Below are positions 6,623 to 14,660 of a stretch of DNA of 64,000 nucleotides, in pieces. The position numbers and the translations under genes were made by a program. Position 1 is the stretch's first letter; each line of letters begins with the position of its first letter. Below the pieces are notes generated by a model, which saw only the letters and a list, made by a program, of their open reading frames with translations, did no database searches and had not been told where the DNA came from. This DNA comes from Flavobacterium succinicans (GTDB lineage Bacteria; Bacteroidota; Bacteroidia; Flavobacteriales; Flavobacteriaceae), in NCBI RefSeq assembly GCF_001662485.1, contig NZ_JMTM01000017.1:124001-188000 (forward strand). Reading direction: 5' to 3'.

Positions 6623-7251
6623 TGGCAAATTTCAATTTATTTCTACCCGAATTACTAAAAGCAGAAGGTGGCTACCAAAACAAAATTTCCGACCGTAAAG
6701 GCAATACCAATTCCTTAGGGCAAATGGTGGGAACCAAGTACGGAATATCAGCACCCGTTTACGAAGCATATATCAAACGCCCACCAACGGTAAGTGACAT
6801 GAAAAATTTGCCTTTATCTACAGCGGTTTTGATTGCCAAAAAATACTATTGGGATGCTTGCAATGCCGATGAAATTGAAAATCAATCGGTAGCGAATCTT
6901 ATTGTAGATCATTATTTCAATTCGGGAAAACGAATGTTTGTCAAACAAGTATTGAAAGACCGATTTGGAGCCAAAATAAAAGTAGACAGCAAGATTTCAA
7001 GAGATACCATTGCGCTCATCAACGCATCGAATCCAGAGTTTTTGCATTTCGAATTAAAAAAATCCCGAGAGAAGTATTACCGAAGCTTGGGCGGTGTGAA
7101 TTTAAGAGGATGGCTCAATCGTTTGTCTCGTTTTGTTTTCGAAAAAAAAAAGCCCAAACCGAATAATCACACAATTGCTTTTGCCAAGCCTAGTTATAGC
7201 TACGCTTGGGATTGGCTCGTATTTACTAATAAAAAAGCCTTCCAAAAATGA
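6622..7251 (+). CDS. GH108-family endolysin (N-acetylmuramidase type)
   Basis: A 209-residue soluble protein with the GH108 layout: EGGY near the N-terminus with presumed catalytic Glu15, then DRKGNTNSLG, GTKYGIS and a helical PG_binding_3-like C-terminal half (NLIVDHYFNSGKRMFVKQV). Family members cleave the glycan of peptidoglycan and serve as phage endolysins or secretion-associated muramidases. There is no signal peptide, so export depends on a holin, and a holin-like gene follows with a 4-base overlap. Confidence 0.8.
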   Translation: MANFNLFLPELLKAEGGYQNKISDRKGNTNSLGQMVGTKYGISAPVYEAYIKRPPTVSDMKNLPLSTAVLIAKKYYWDACNADEIENQSVANLIVDHYFNSGKRMFVKQVLKDRFGAKIKVDSKISRDTIALINASNPEFLHFELKKSREKYYRSLGGVNLRGWLNRLSRFVFEKKKPKPNNHTIAFAKPSYSYAWDWLVFTNKKAFQK

Positions 7252-7586
7252 AAAGTACCTTCTTAAATAGTATCAAAGAATATCAGGATTATTTTCTTTT
7301 TCTCATTGTGGTTTTGGCTGGCGTTTTTACCAAAGTTTATAATGCCATATCCAAAGGAAAAAAGCCAAGATTGAGTTGGTTTCTTGCCGAAGGCATTATG
7401 AGTTTTTTTGTGGCTTTCTCGGTCTATGCCGTATGCGACCAGTATTTGAATTTGAATAAAATTCTAACCTATGTCATTTGTGCTTGGGGAGGTTCCTTTT
7501 CCACCTTAATTCATAGTGAGGTTGAAGACTTAATTAGTAGCTTTTTTGATGTGCTAAAAAGTGTCATAAAAACAAAATTTAGATAA
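7248..7586 (+). CDS. Holin-like membrane protein
   Basis: A 112-residue protein with two or three hydrophobic segments (about 14-31 YFLFLIVVLAGVFTKVY; 47-63; 70-88), short charged loops and a basic C-terminus (KSVIKTKFR), which is the topology of class II/LydA-like phage holins. It overlaps the endolysin gene by 4 bases and is followed two bases later by a spanin-like gene, giving the usual lysis gene set. The call rests on topology and context, as holins share little sequence. Confidence 0.6.
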   Translation: MKSTFLNSIKEYQDYFLFLIVVLAGVFTKVYNAISKGKKPRLSWFLAEGIMSFFVAFSVYAVCDQYLNLNKILTYVICAWGGSFSTLIHSEVEDLISSFFDVLKSVIKTKFR

Positions 7587-7588
7587 CC

Positions 7589-8143
7589 ATGAATCCAAAT
7601 TATCAATCAGAGAATCCATTAAAAACCTTTTTGCAAACGCTATTGGTTTTAGCCTTGGTTTTCATGCTTACCCTTTTAATGAATGGGTGCGCTTCAAAAC
7701 CTTTAGAAAAAACACATACCATCGAACGAGTAGTAACCTACAAAGCGGATAGTTTGAAAGTAACGGTTGTAAACCAAGCCGTTTTGGATAGTTTATTTAT
7801 TCAGGTTTCCAAAGTGAAAACGGTAAAACCCGAATGTGATAGTATCACGCAAATGACCATTGACCAACTTTTGATACAGCTCAATAGCAAAAAGAAATCA
7901 GGAGATAATGCAATGGGTATTTATTACGATACCATAAAAAAAATGATCGTGGGTTGGCAGAAAATGGCGCAAACCCAAAGCGAAAAGTCAGCGAGTAACA
8001 AAACCACAAACGCCATAGCCATTGAAAAAGAAAAAGTTCAAGTACCTGTGAAATACATTCCCATTTGGGTTAAGATTTTGGCGGTTTTGGGAGGAGTAAC
8101 TCTTGGGGTTTTGGTGTGGCGAGTAGCTAAAGTGTGGGTGTAA
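7589..8143 (+). CDS. Lipoprotein with C-terminal membrane helix, candidate unimolecular spanin
   Basis: A 184-residue protein with an N-terminal hydrophobic segment ending in the lipobox LMNGC (Cys34), a periplasmic region predicted as extended and helical, and a C-terminal transmembrane helix (about 155-178, IWVKILAVLGGVTLGVLVW). A lipoylated N-terminus plus an inner-membrane C-terminus is the defining layout of u-spanins such as T1 gp11, which fuse outer and inner membranes at the end of lysis. Position after endolysin and holin supports this. If Cys34 is not lipidated, it would be an ordinary two-helix membrane protein. Confidence 0.6.
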   Translation: MNPNYQSENPLKTFLQTLLVLALVFMLTLLMNGCASKPLEKTHTIERVVTYKADSLKVTVVNQAVLDSLFIQVSKVKTVKPECDSITQMTIDQLLIQLNSKKKSGDNAMGIYYDTIKKMIVGWQKMAQTQSEKSASNKTTNAIAIEKEKVQVPVKYIPIWVKILAVLGGVTLGVLVWRVAKVWV

Positions 8144-8162
8144 TTGTTTTAATAATCACAAA

Positions 8163-8645
8163 ATGAGTGTACGAAAAATTATCATCGGTGTGGGCATAGT
8201 AGCAGTAGTTGGCTATTTTTTATTGGGCAATAAAATCAAGAAAATCATTGAGCAGTTTCAATTCGTGAAAGTGTATCCAGTGGCTTTCAAAAAGTTTGAT
8301 GTCAAATGGAATGATGGTGTTCCCTTTGTGACGTTTCTTTTGGATTTGAAAATGGTTAATCCAACCCAAGTGAATTTTGATGCCAATATTGTTGCCGTGA
8401 CCTTAAAACGCATTTTGTTTTATGACAAAAGAAATATGCTTTTTGGGAGTTCCGAAGTGAATATTAACTCGATCAATATTCCAGCCAATTCCAATATCAT
8501 ACTCAAAGAAATCCCTGTAAAACTAGATTTACAAACCGCTATTACAACAGCAATCACCATTTTACGAAATGATGGTTTCAAAATAAACGAGATTAGAACA
8601 GAAGCCGTAGTAAGCATTTTAGGAATCGATTATACACTTTCATAA
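8163..8645 (+). CDS. LEA-2-like single-pass membrane protein
   Basis: A 160-residue protein with an N-terminal transmembrane helix (about 5-21, IIIGVGIVAVVGYFLLG) and a C-terminal beta-sandwich-like domain. The segment FDVKWNDGVPFVTFLLDLKMVNPT, followed by NINSINIPANS and the final SILGIDYTL strand, resembles LEA type 2 (WHy-like) domains with the V-N-P-T signature. The function in phage-like elements is unknown; a virion membrane protein or host-envelope interacting protein is possible. It ends two bases before the next gene. Confidence 0.5.
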   Translation: MSVRKIIIGVGIVAVVGYFLLGNKIKKIIEQFQFVKVYPVAFKKFDVKWNDGVPFVTFLLDLKMVNPTQVNFDANIVAVTLKRILFYDKRNMLFGSSEVNINSINIPANSNIILKEIPVKLDLQTAITTAITILRNDGFKINEIRTEAVVSILGIDYTLS

Positions 8646-8646
8646 T

Positions 8647-11208
8647 ATGACTTTAGCAGAAGAATTCAACAACTTAAACGGGAAAGTGATTACTAGAGAA
8701 ACACTTGAAAGTCTATTAGTCAAAGCCGAAAAAGAGCAAAATTCCACTATTTCCAATCGAATTAGAAAAGTGTTGCAAGCCTATATATCCGATACTTTTT
8801 TAATTGAATTGCAACATACCGAATCCGCTTTTGGGTTAAATGGTGTGGATGTTCAAGGACATACAGGCTTGTTGAATGGTTTGGATTTTATTCCTGAATC
8901 CGAAGATATTGGATTGGGAAAACCCGTTTCTCCCGATGAAATCTATGACATGGTGACCAAGCGTATGATTGATTTAATCAAAGATGCCAACAAAGGTGAT
9001 TACAAACGAGCATGGAAAGAAGAAGGCTATTTGGTTCCGTATAATTTCATTTCCAAAAAAGCTTATCGAGGGGTAAATGTGGTGATGTTGTCTCCGCTTT
9101 TTGGGATGCTGGACAATCCTTATTTTTTGACGTTCAAGCAAATTCAAGAGAAAGGCGGAAAAATCAAAAAAGGAAGTCATGGCTATCGTGTGATTTATTA
9201 TTCCACCTACGACAAAGAATATTCCGATGCTGAAATTGAAAGATTGAATTCGGTAATTGAAGATAACAAATTAGAAAAAGGCGATAAAAAGACAGTCTAT
9301 TTCTTGAAATACTACAATGTCTTCAACGGACAAGATATAGAAGGAATCGATTTTGATTTAGAAAATTTTCCGTTGTTAGGCAAAGTAGTGAACAATGAAA
9401 TAGAAACAGGGGATAACCAAAAGATTGACGTAGCCGAGGCTATTGTAAAAAACTATCCAAAGCCACAACCTGAAATTCTTTTTACAGGAAATAAAGCTTT
9501 TTATGTGCCTGCTAAGGATTTGTTGAGTATGCCTGAATTGTCAAAGTTCAAAACTTCGGAGGATTTTTACAGAACCTATTTTCACGAATTAAGTCACAGT
9601 ACAGGTCATGTTAGCCGATTGAAACGAGAATTGGCCAATGATTTTGGGTCGGCTGAATATGCTTTTGAAGAATTGATTGCAGAGTTTGGAGCCGTGTTTT
9701 TATCGGCACAAGCAGGAATTATGTTTTACACCAATAAAAACCACGCAGGTTATTTAAAAGGATGGAATGATGTGTTGTTGCCTAATTTAGAAAACGACAA
9801 TCGTTTCTTGATGAAAGCCAGTAGCCAAGCCCAAAAAGCAGCAGATTATATTTTGCAACCCGATGCCAACGGTGATTTCTTATTTGTAAAAGAGCTTTTG
9901 AAGTCAGAAGGAAAAGAGAATAAGCCGACAGCCAAGCGTGTTTCAAAAACAACTACGCCTCAAAAAGCAAAAGCTACTCCAGTCAAAAAACCAACGCAAT
10001 CAAAAGTAAAAACGCCAGTTAAAAAGCCAACCAAAAAACCAACACCAAAAATTGACACCAATGCAATCGCTTCTTTGAGAGATATTGGAAACGGTTTTTT
10101 AATGATGCATAAAATTGAGCTTAAAGTCACAGAGTACAAAGAAAGTAACGAAGTGGTTTTTGAGCCTAGAAGTTTTGGAAAAATCAATGTGGATGGATTG
10201 CTCATCAACTACAACACCAAAACCAAAATTTTTGAAGTAGCAGAAATGCAAGCAGGTAAAAAGGAAGACCAAATCTGGGTGTATTTAGAAACTAAGCAAT
10301 TTGTAATGGCTTTGAAGGAACTTGTCAAAGGCAATAATCGAAAGCCGAAGAAAATCATTGATATGTCGTTGAAGCCCAAAACGTCAAAGAAAGTTGTCCA
10401 ACCAAAACAAATAGTTGACAAAACGGAAACGGTGGAAGAACCAAAAATTGAAGGAGGTCAATATGCTTTGTTTGGAGCTGTAAAAGGGAACAAAACCAAC
10501 CGAAATACTTTGGCTTATAAAATGGCAAACAAGTCTAAAAACGTCAATTATTTCAAGATTGACAACACAGAAATGGCGCAGTTTTTAGGTCAAATTGAGC
10601 GCAAGAATAAAGAAAGTGTCGTGATTTCGTTAACAGGTGGACAAGGTTCGATGAAGACCAGAATGGCTTTTCAGTTTATGAATGCCATGGCGCAAAATTA
10701 TAAAGTGGGTCACGCCAGTATAGAAGAGCATCCCGAGAGTAATTTATATTTTGATAAAGCCGAGCAATATTTAAATGCCAAAGCTTTGAATCATATCGAA
10801 GCTCCCGAAGTAAAATCGGTGCAGGAATTAGAACAGCTTATTGCCAAAAACGATGTGATTGTCATTGATAGTTTTACCAAAATGCAGGAAATGCACAAAG
10901 GATTTGAGGTAGATAAAGACTTGCGAAAAAAATACGATGGTAAATTATTCCTTGTGATTTTCCAACAAACCACTGATGGTAAAATGCGTGGCGGAAGCAA
11001 AAGTCAGTTTGATGCAGATATTGTTTTGTTTACTGAAAAAAAGTCTGATTACCGAGAGAATTATGTCTATGCCGACAAAAACCGCTATCATGACAAACCT
11101 TTGGATAGTTTGAAGTTCAATATTTTTAATAAGCGATTAATGCGAAGTGGAACGGAAACACCAACTGTAACCACTAGTAAAAGAAGATTATCATTTAGTG
11201 TGAATTAA
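8647..11208 (+). CDS. ArdC-like antirestriction/zincin domain fused to RadA-like ATPase
   Basis: An 853-residue multidomain protein. Residues about 95-190 match the ArdC N-terminal ssDNA-binding domain (VPYNFISKKAYRGVNVVML ... GSHGYRVIYY). A gluzincin metallopeptidase-like domain follows with HELSH at 313-317 and EELIAEFGA from 341, as in ArdC. A Lys/Pro/Thr-rich linker spans about 430-475, then a small domain, and the C-terminal part is a RecA/RadA-type ATPase: Walker A GGQGSMKT near 665, Walker B VIVIDSF near 738, and a RadA/DnaB-like late motif (GGSKSQFDADIVLF). It may protect and process incoming or replicating element DNA. The fusion is unusual. It is not a recognisable FtsK/HerA packaging ATPase. 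Confidence 0.75.
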   Translation: MTLAEEFNNLNGKVITRETLESLLVKAEKEQNSTISNRIRKVLQAYISDTFLIELQHTESAFGLNGVDVQGHTGLLNGLDFIPESEDIGLGKPVSPDEIYDMVTKRMIDLIKDANKGDYKRAWKEEGYLVPYNFISKKAYRGVNVVMLSPLFGMLDNPYFLTFKQIQEKGGKIKKGSHGYRVIYYSTYDKEYSDAEIERLNSVIEDNKLEKGDKKTVYFLKYYNVFNGQDIEGIDFDLENFPLLGKVVNNEIETGDNQKIDVAEAIVKNYPKPQPEILFTGNKAFYVPAKDLLSMPELSKFKTSEDFYRTYFHELSHSTGHVSRLKRELANDFGSAEYAFEELIAEFGAVFLSAQAGIMFYTNKNHAGYLKGWNDVLLPNLENDNRFLMKASSQAQKAADYILQPDANGDFLFVKELLKSEGKENKPTAKRVSKTTTPQKAKATPVKKPTQSKVKTPVKKPTKKPTPKIDTNAIASLRDIGNGFLMMHKIELKVTEYKESNEVVFEPRSFGKINVDGLLINYNTKTKIFEVAEMQAGKKEDQIWVYLETKQFVMALKELVKGNNRKPKKIIDMSLKPKTSKKVVQPKQIVDKTETVEEPKIEGGQYALFGAVKGNKTNRNTLAYKMANKSKNVNYFKIDNTEMAQFLGQIERKNKESVVISLTGGQGSMKTRMAFQFMNAMAQNYKVGHASIEEHPESNLYFDKAEQYLNAKALNHIEAPEVKSVQELEQLIAKNDVIVIDSFTKMQEMHKGFEVDKDLRKKYDGKLFLVIFQQTTDGKMRGGSKSQFDADIVLFTEKKSDYRENYVYADKNRYHDKPLDSLKFNIFNKRLMRSGTETPTVTTSKRRLSFSVN

Positions 11209-11221
11209 TACAACTGCAAGT

Positions 11222-11635
11222 ATGAAAAGATTAACTGTATCAGAAAGAAAAAAAATTTTAGCCACAATCCGATTTTTGAAAACACAAAGTTGGAATTCAA
11301 CAAAAAGTGAAATTGTAAGTATCAGAAAACAAATTCACGATTTGCAAAACAAGTTAGAAATGGATGATTTAAACAGTAAAAACATGAGAAGTAAAGGATT
11401 AAAAAAACCAAGTGTGAGAGGTTTAAAAACCGTGTGTACTAGAGTAGTAAAAGCCACAGGCTTGAAAGTAGATGGTACACTAAAAAAAGGCTACAAATAC
11501 ATCAAAGGCGGTAAAGTCGTCAAAGTGGCACAACCAAAAAAGCCAGTAAAAAAGCGTGTGGTAAAAAGAGCTGCAAAAGCAAAAACACCAAAAAGGAGAG
11601 TAGTTCGAAAAAGAAAAGTTAGAAGAGCGGCTTAA
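11222..11635 (+). CDS. Highly basic protein, probable DNA-binding/condensing protein
   Basis: A 137-residue protein with a helical N-terminal half (IRKQIHDLQNKLEMDD) and a C-terminal tail made almost only of Lys, Arg, Ala, Pro and Val (KKRVVKRAAKAKTPKRR), resembling histone H1 or protamine tails. Such tails neutralise DNA. In an element with capsid candidates, packing the genome in the particle is a plausible role; a nucleoid protein is the alternative. No family name is claimed. Confidence 0.55.
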   Translation: MKRLTVSERKKILATIRFLKTQSWNSTKSEIVSIRKQIHDLQNKLEMDDLNSKNMRSKGLKKPSVRGLKTVCTRVVKATGLKVDGTLKKGYKYIKGGKVVKVAQPKKPVKKRVVKRAAKAKTPKRRVVRKRKVRRAA

Positions 11636-11644
11636 TTTGTGAAT

Positions 11645-12691
11645 ATGAGCAAAATTGTAAAATTTGTAAAAGATAAAAACGGAAATGTCTTGTTGTTTCG
11701 CACACAAGACAATTTCCTAATTACCTCTTTTAGTCCGGCACAAAATGTGGTTGGCGTTCCTTCTTCGGCTTCTATGTTTAAAATCCAATCCGAAGCTTCT
11801 TTTGGTAACAATCCTTTTGTAATGGATTATTTGCAGGTAGCTACTGAATTGTGTGAACCAATGATTATGGCTCAAAGCTTCAATACCTTTTTGATTGAAT
11901 TGGCTGAAAAATTCTTTTTCATCGACAATTGTTGTGATGGTGGAACTGGAGAACAAGGTATTCAGGGAGAGCAAGGAATCCAAGGGGAACAAGGTATTCA
12001 GGGAATTCAAGGAGAAAAAGGTGAACAAGGAATTCAAGGTGTTCAAGGAGAACGTGGTTTTCAGGGCGTCCAAGGAGAACAGGGCATTCAAGGTATAAAA
12101 GGAGACAAAGGAGAACAAGGACTTCAAGGCGTAAAAGGGGATAAAGGTGACAAAGGCGATCAGGGTATTCAAGGCATCCAAGGAGAAAAGGGAGAGCAAG
12201 GAGTACCAGGAACATTGACTTCTCTACGAATTCCTAATCGATTTGAGCCTAATTCGGGGTATAGTCCAAACAATGATGGGTATTCATTAATGGATTATGT
12301 TACAGGGAATGGCGAGAGACAAAAGTTTGTTACCCTTTTTAAAGAACAAGGAGCGGCTTCTGGAGTTTTAGGAATTGTTGATACTGATGGGGTATACAAA
12401 GCGTTGATGCAATTGTCTACTTCTGAACGTGTAATAGAATTTGCTTATAAGTATGTAAATTTGGTAAATGGTATCAATTATATTACTTTACCCGATACAG
12501 CTAAAGGTGAGATAATTGATGTGCTAAGTATTCGCGATGGAGCAGGGAATAACATACCGTTCCGATTTACTAATGTTGAGTATTGGCGAAATGCTAATAT
12601 TATTGTAACACAAGCCTATTCCAATGTGAAGATTAATTTTTTGGTCAGTCATTTGAAATATTCAGAAGTGCAAATTCAACCCGTTTGGTAG
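11645..12691 (+). CDS. Collagen-like repeat fibre protein
   Basis: A 348-residue protein from ATG 11645 (a GTG at 11639 would add two residues). The N-terminal 100 residues form a folded head ending in a Cys pair (DNCCDGG). Residues 102-188 are 29 uninterrupted Gly-X-Y triplets (GEQ, GIQ, GDK, GVK types), expected to form a collagen-like triple helix. The C-terminal 160 residues are beta-rich and probably the trimeric tip. Phage fibres and bacterial surface proteins use this design. There is no signal peptide, which favours a virion receptor-binding fibre over a secreted host protein. Confidence 0.65.
   Translation: MSKIVKFVKDKNGNVLLFRTQDNFLITSFSPAQNVVGVPSSASMFKIQSEASFGNNPFVMDYLQVATELCEPMIMAQSFNTFLIELAEKFFFIDNCCDGGTGEQGIQGEQGIQGEQGIQGIQGEKGEQGIQGVQGERGFQGVQGEQGIQGIKGDKGEQGLQGVKGDKGDKGDQGIQGIQGEKGEQGVPGTLTSLRIPNRFEPNSGYSPNNDGYSLMDYVTGNGERQKFVTLFKEQGAASGVLGIVDTDGVYKALMQLSTSERVIEFAYKYVNLVNGINYITLPDTAKGEIIDVLSIRDGAGNNIPFRFTNVEYWRNANIIVTQAYSNVKINFLVSHLKYSEVQIQPVW
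11948..12208 (+). repeat. Tandem 9-base-periodic repeat encoding Gly-X-Y triplets
   Basis: 29 consecutive triplet codon units starting with a Gly codon (GGN) every nine bases. The units are imperfect copies of GGAGAACAAGGTATTCAA-like 18-mers, so the tract can expand or contract by slippage or recombination and change the fibre length. Open antisense frames over this tract are a by-product of the repeat. Confidence 0.8.
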
Positions 12692-12700
12692 CATTTTTCT

Positions 12701-13360
12701 ATGAGAGTAATTTATACTTATCATCCCATGATCTTAAGTAGAGAATGGGTAAAACCTGATTTTCAACAATGGTTTCTTCGAAAATCTATCAATGATGCTT
12801 TGCGGTTTTATTCAGAGGTCTATTTTTATACCAACGATGAATTCGCAAAGCAAATCAAAGATATTCAAGGGATAAATATTGTTATTCAAGAACCTAAGGC
12901 CTTTGATAAAGAACTTTGGGCAATGCCTAAAATTTTTGCCTATGAAGCACAAAACACCCCTTTTTTATTCCTTGATTTAGATGTGATTTTAGGACACCAA
13001 CCCGAGTTTGATTCGGTTTTGGTGGAAAGTATTGACAGTGGTGCTTTTTTTAAAGAAAGCTACAGACAAGCCGAAAAACACCATACTCATGCCTATAACA
13101 TGGGAGTTTACGGTTGTAAAGATTTGAGCTTCAATACTGAATTTTGTAAAAAAGCGCATCAATTTATTGCTGATAATTATGAAAAGTTTGCTAAAAAAGG
13201 AATCCTTCGTTTCATGCCCATTTATTTCGAACAATTAATGTTGGCTGAAACCTTGAAAGAATTCAACTTAGAACCCAAACTAATTGACAACCCTAATTAT
13301 GTTCACTTAAAAAACCAAAAGTGGGATCTTGAAACGTATAATAAAATGCTCAAAAAATAG
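12701..13360 (+). CDS. Glycosyltransferase-like protein (GT-A type, DUF6734-like)
   Basis: A 219-residue soluble protein. TPFLFLDLDVILG at 86-98 contains a D-x-D motif (Asp92, Asp94) after a hydrophobic strand, as in metal-dependent GT-A glycosyltransferases. Upstream the chain reads like a small Rossmann half (YTNDEFAKQI, KIFAYEAQNTP) and downstream HAYNMGVYGC fits an acceptor-side loop. It is the last rightward gene of the element and may modify host surface glycans or the fibre encoded just before it. The substrate is not predictable. Confidence 0.55.
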   Translation: MRVIYTYHPMILSREWVKPDFQQWFLRKSINDALRFYSEVYFYTNDEFAKQIKDIQGINIVIQEPKAFDKELWAMPKIFAYEAQNTPFLFLDLDVILGHQPEFDSVLVESIDSGAFFKESYRQAEKHHTHAYNMGVYGCKDLSFNTEFCKKAHQFIADNYEKFAKKGILRFMPIYFEQLMLAETLKEFNLEPKLIDNPNYVHLKNQKWDLETYNKMLKK

Positions 13361-13382
13361 AAGAAAACTATTTATTGAGCAT
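13346..13382. terminator. Hairpin shared by the 3' ends of two convergent genes
   Basis: Arms ATGCTCAAAAAATAG (13346-13360) and CTATTTATTGAGCAT (13368-13382) pair over 15 positions with one mismatch and a 7-base loop. They are the last codons and stop of the glycosyltransferase and of the integrase. T-rich sequence follows on both strands without a long T run, so it is a plausible but not classical bidirectional terminator. Confidence 0.5.
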
Positions 13383-14595
13383 TATTAATATGTTGTGAAT
13401 AATCCTCAGGAAGTACCGCATCAATATCACGTAAATATTTATCCAAAGCAACCATAGTTTCGTGACCTGTAATTAACATCAATTTACTTTTAGCTTCAAA
13501 TGGTGTAGAGTTTTTTACAAATTCATGGTAAAGCTTAGTAATAAAAGTGTGTCGAAAACTATACAATCCATAATCTTTGCCTAAGCCTAAACTATCTTTT
13601 ACTTTTTTGAATCGTTTACTGAAATAATCTCTTTTGTCCGTTTCATTTGTTGCCCAGTCTTGCCCAATTCCATTGGGAGTAAACAAGTAGCTCTCAGGAT
13701 TGAATTTCTCTAAGTCAGGTAAAGTAGAAAGTAATATCTCGGGAATGATTTTCACTTTTACCGCTTTGTTTTTCGCTCTGACATAAATCCTTCTATCTTT
13801 TACGTTTACATCTTTAATTTGCAGACGAACCACTTCAACGGGGCGTAAATGATTATAGGAAATGAACTGGATGAACAGCAACAACAATTCATCATTACTT
13901 TTTAGATAGTTGAAAATATCAACTTCTTGTTCACTACTATAGGTTTTATTTCTCTCAGGATTGGATTTTAAGACATTGATTTTTTTGACAAAATTGTCAG
14001 GAATAATATCGTTATCCTCCAATGATTGAAAAAACATAGATAAAATGGCTCGTGTATTATTACGATTTTTGGCACTAGTTGTCGATAAAACGCTATTCAA
14101 AAACGTCACAATTGTTTTTTTGTTAACTGCTGTAATGTAACGGTTTTCGAAACCATTGGACAAAAGCCATTTTTCAAATGATTTAATTCGAATTCTGAAA
14201 TCTCTAAAACTATTCTCCTTTAATGTGTTTTTCTTTAGTTCTAAAGAGAAGGTAACAGCATCTGCAATTGAATAGTTTTTTGCATCATCAACAGGAACAT
14301 AATCTTCATCGTATGGATTGAAGCCATTTTCTAAAATATTCTCAACCGCTTTAGCTAAAATTTTTATAGCGTTTTTGCGTTCCTTAAGATTTTTGAATTT
14401 GTTTACTCCAGCATAGATCGGAGTCTGTCTTTCTAGCTTGTCAGTTGCAGGGTTTCTGTAGGAATAATACACATACCAACGCTTCGATAAATCACCGTTT
14501 GCATCGTATATTTTAGGTGCTGAATATTGACTTTTGTATTCCAAATCGTATGCGTTAGCGTATTCATTTGATAAGAGGTCGATAATTTTAGGCAT
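13372..14595 (-). CDS. Tyrosine recombinase/integrase of the element
   Basis: A 407-residue site-specific recombinase: N-terminal beta-rich arm-binding-like region, SAM-like core-binding domain (about 110-215) and catalytic domain with Arg251 (HLRPVEVV), Arg348 and His349 (YSFRHTF), His378 (TGHET) and Tyr387 (DKYL). The first His of the usual H-x-x-R box is Tyr345. It faces the rightward operon and starts next to the 3' end of tRNA-Met, a classic integration site. Its ATG directly follows the U tract of the tRNA terminator, with no visible ribosome-binding site. Confidence 0.88.
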   Translation of the reverse strand: MPKIIDLLSNEYANAYDLEYKSQYSAPKIYDANGDLSKRWYVYYSYRNPATDKLERQTPIYAGVNKFKNLKERKNAIKILAKAVENILENGFNPYDEDYVPVDDAKNYSIADAVTFSLELKKNTLKENSFRDFRIRIKSFEKWLLSNGFENRYITAVNKKTIVTFLNSVLSTTSAKNRNNTRAILSMFFQSLEDNDIIPDNFVKKINVLKSNPERNKTYSSEQEVDIFNYLKSNDELLLLFIQFISYNHLRPVEVVRLQIKDVNVKDRRIYVRAKNKAVKVKIIPEILLSTLPDLEKFNPESYLFTPNGIGQDWATNETDKRDYFSKRFKKVKDSLGLGKDYGLYSFRHTFITKLYHEFVKNSTPFEAKSKLMLITGHETMVALDKYLRDIDAVLPEDYSQHINNAQ

Positions 14596-14626
14596 AAAAA
14601 AACGGTTTTAAATTGCTTTAAAACCG
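14596..14626 (-). terminator. Intrinsic terminator of tRNA-Met, flush with the integrase start
   Basis: On the minus strand a perfect 10-bp stem (arms at 14617-14626 and 14603-14612, CGGTTTTAAA type) with a 4-base loop is followed by seven T. The next bases are the integrase ATG (14595). Transcripts of the tRNA should stop here, so integrase expression from the tRNA promoter would need read-through. Confidence 0.8.
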
Positions 14627-14660
14627 CATAAAATCTGTGTTTTTTGATTTTTCAACCTAG

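Noticed and set aside
8647..11208. C-terminal ATPase as an FtsK/HerA (A32-like) packaging ATPase
   Set aside because: The Walker B (VIVIDSF) and the late motif with GGSKSQFDADIV fit RadA/DnaB-like RecA-fold ATPases better than packaging ATPases.
11948..12208. Regular repeat considered as CRISPR or satellite DNA
   Set aside because: The units have no spacers and encode Gly-X-Y without interruption in the real frame.
11717..12215. Open frames on the minus strand over the collagen tract
   Set aside because: They arise from the nine-base periodic repeat, which keeps several frames open; the products are low-complexity Leu/Ser/Phe-rich and lack start signals.
13372..14595. Integrase as a XerC/XerD housekeeping recombinase
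   Set aside because: It is about 100 residues longer, has an arm-binding-like N-terminal region and sits beside a tRNA at the end of an element; xerD itself is at 30885.
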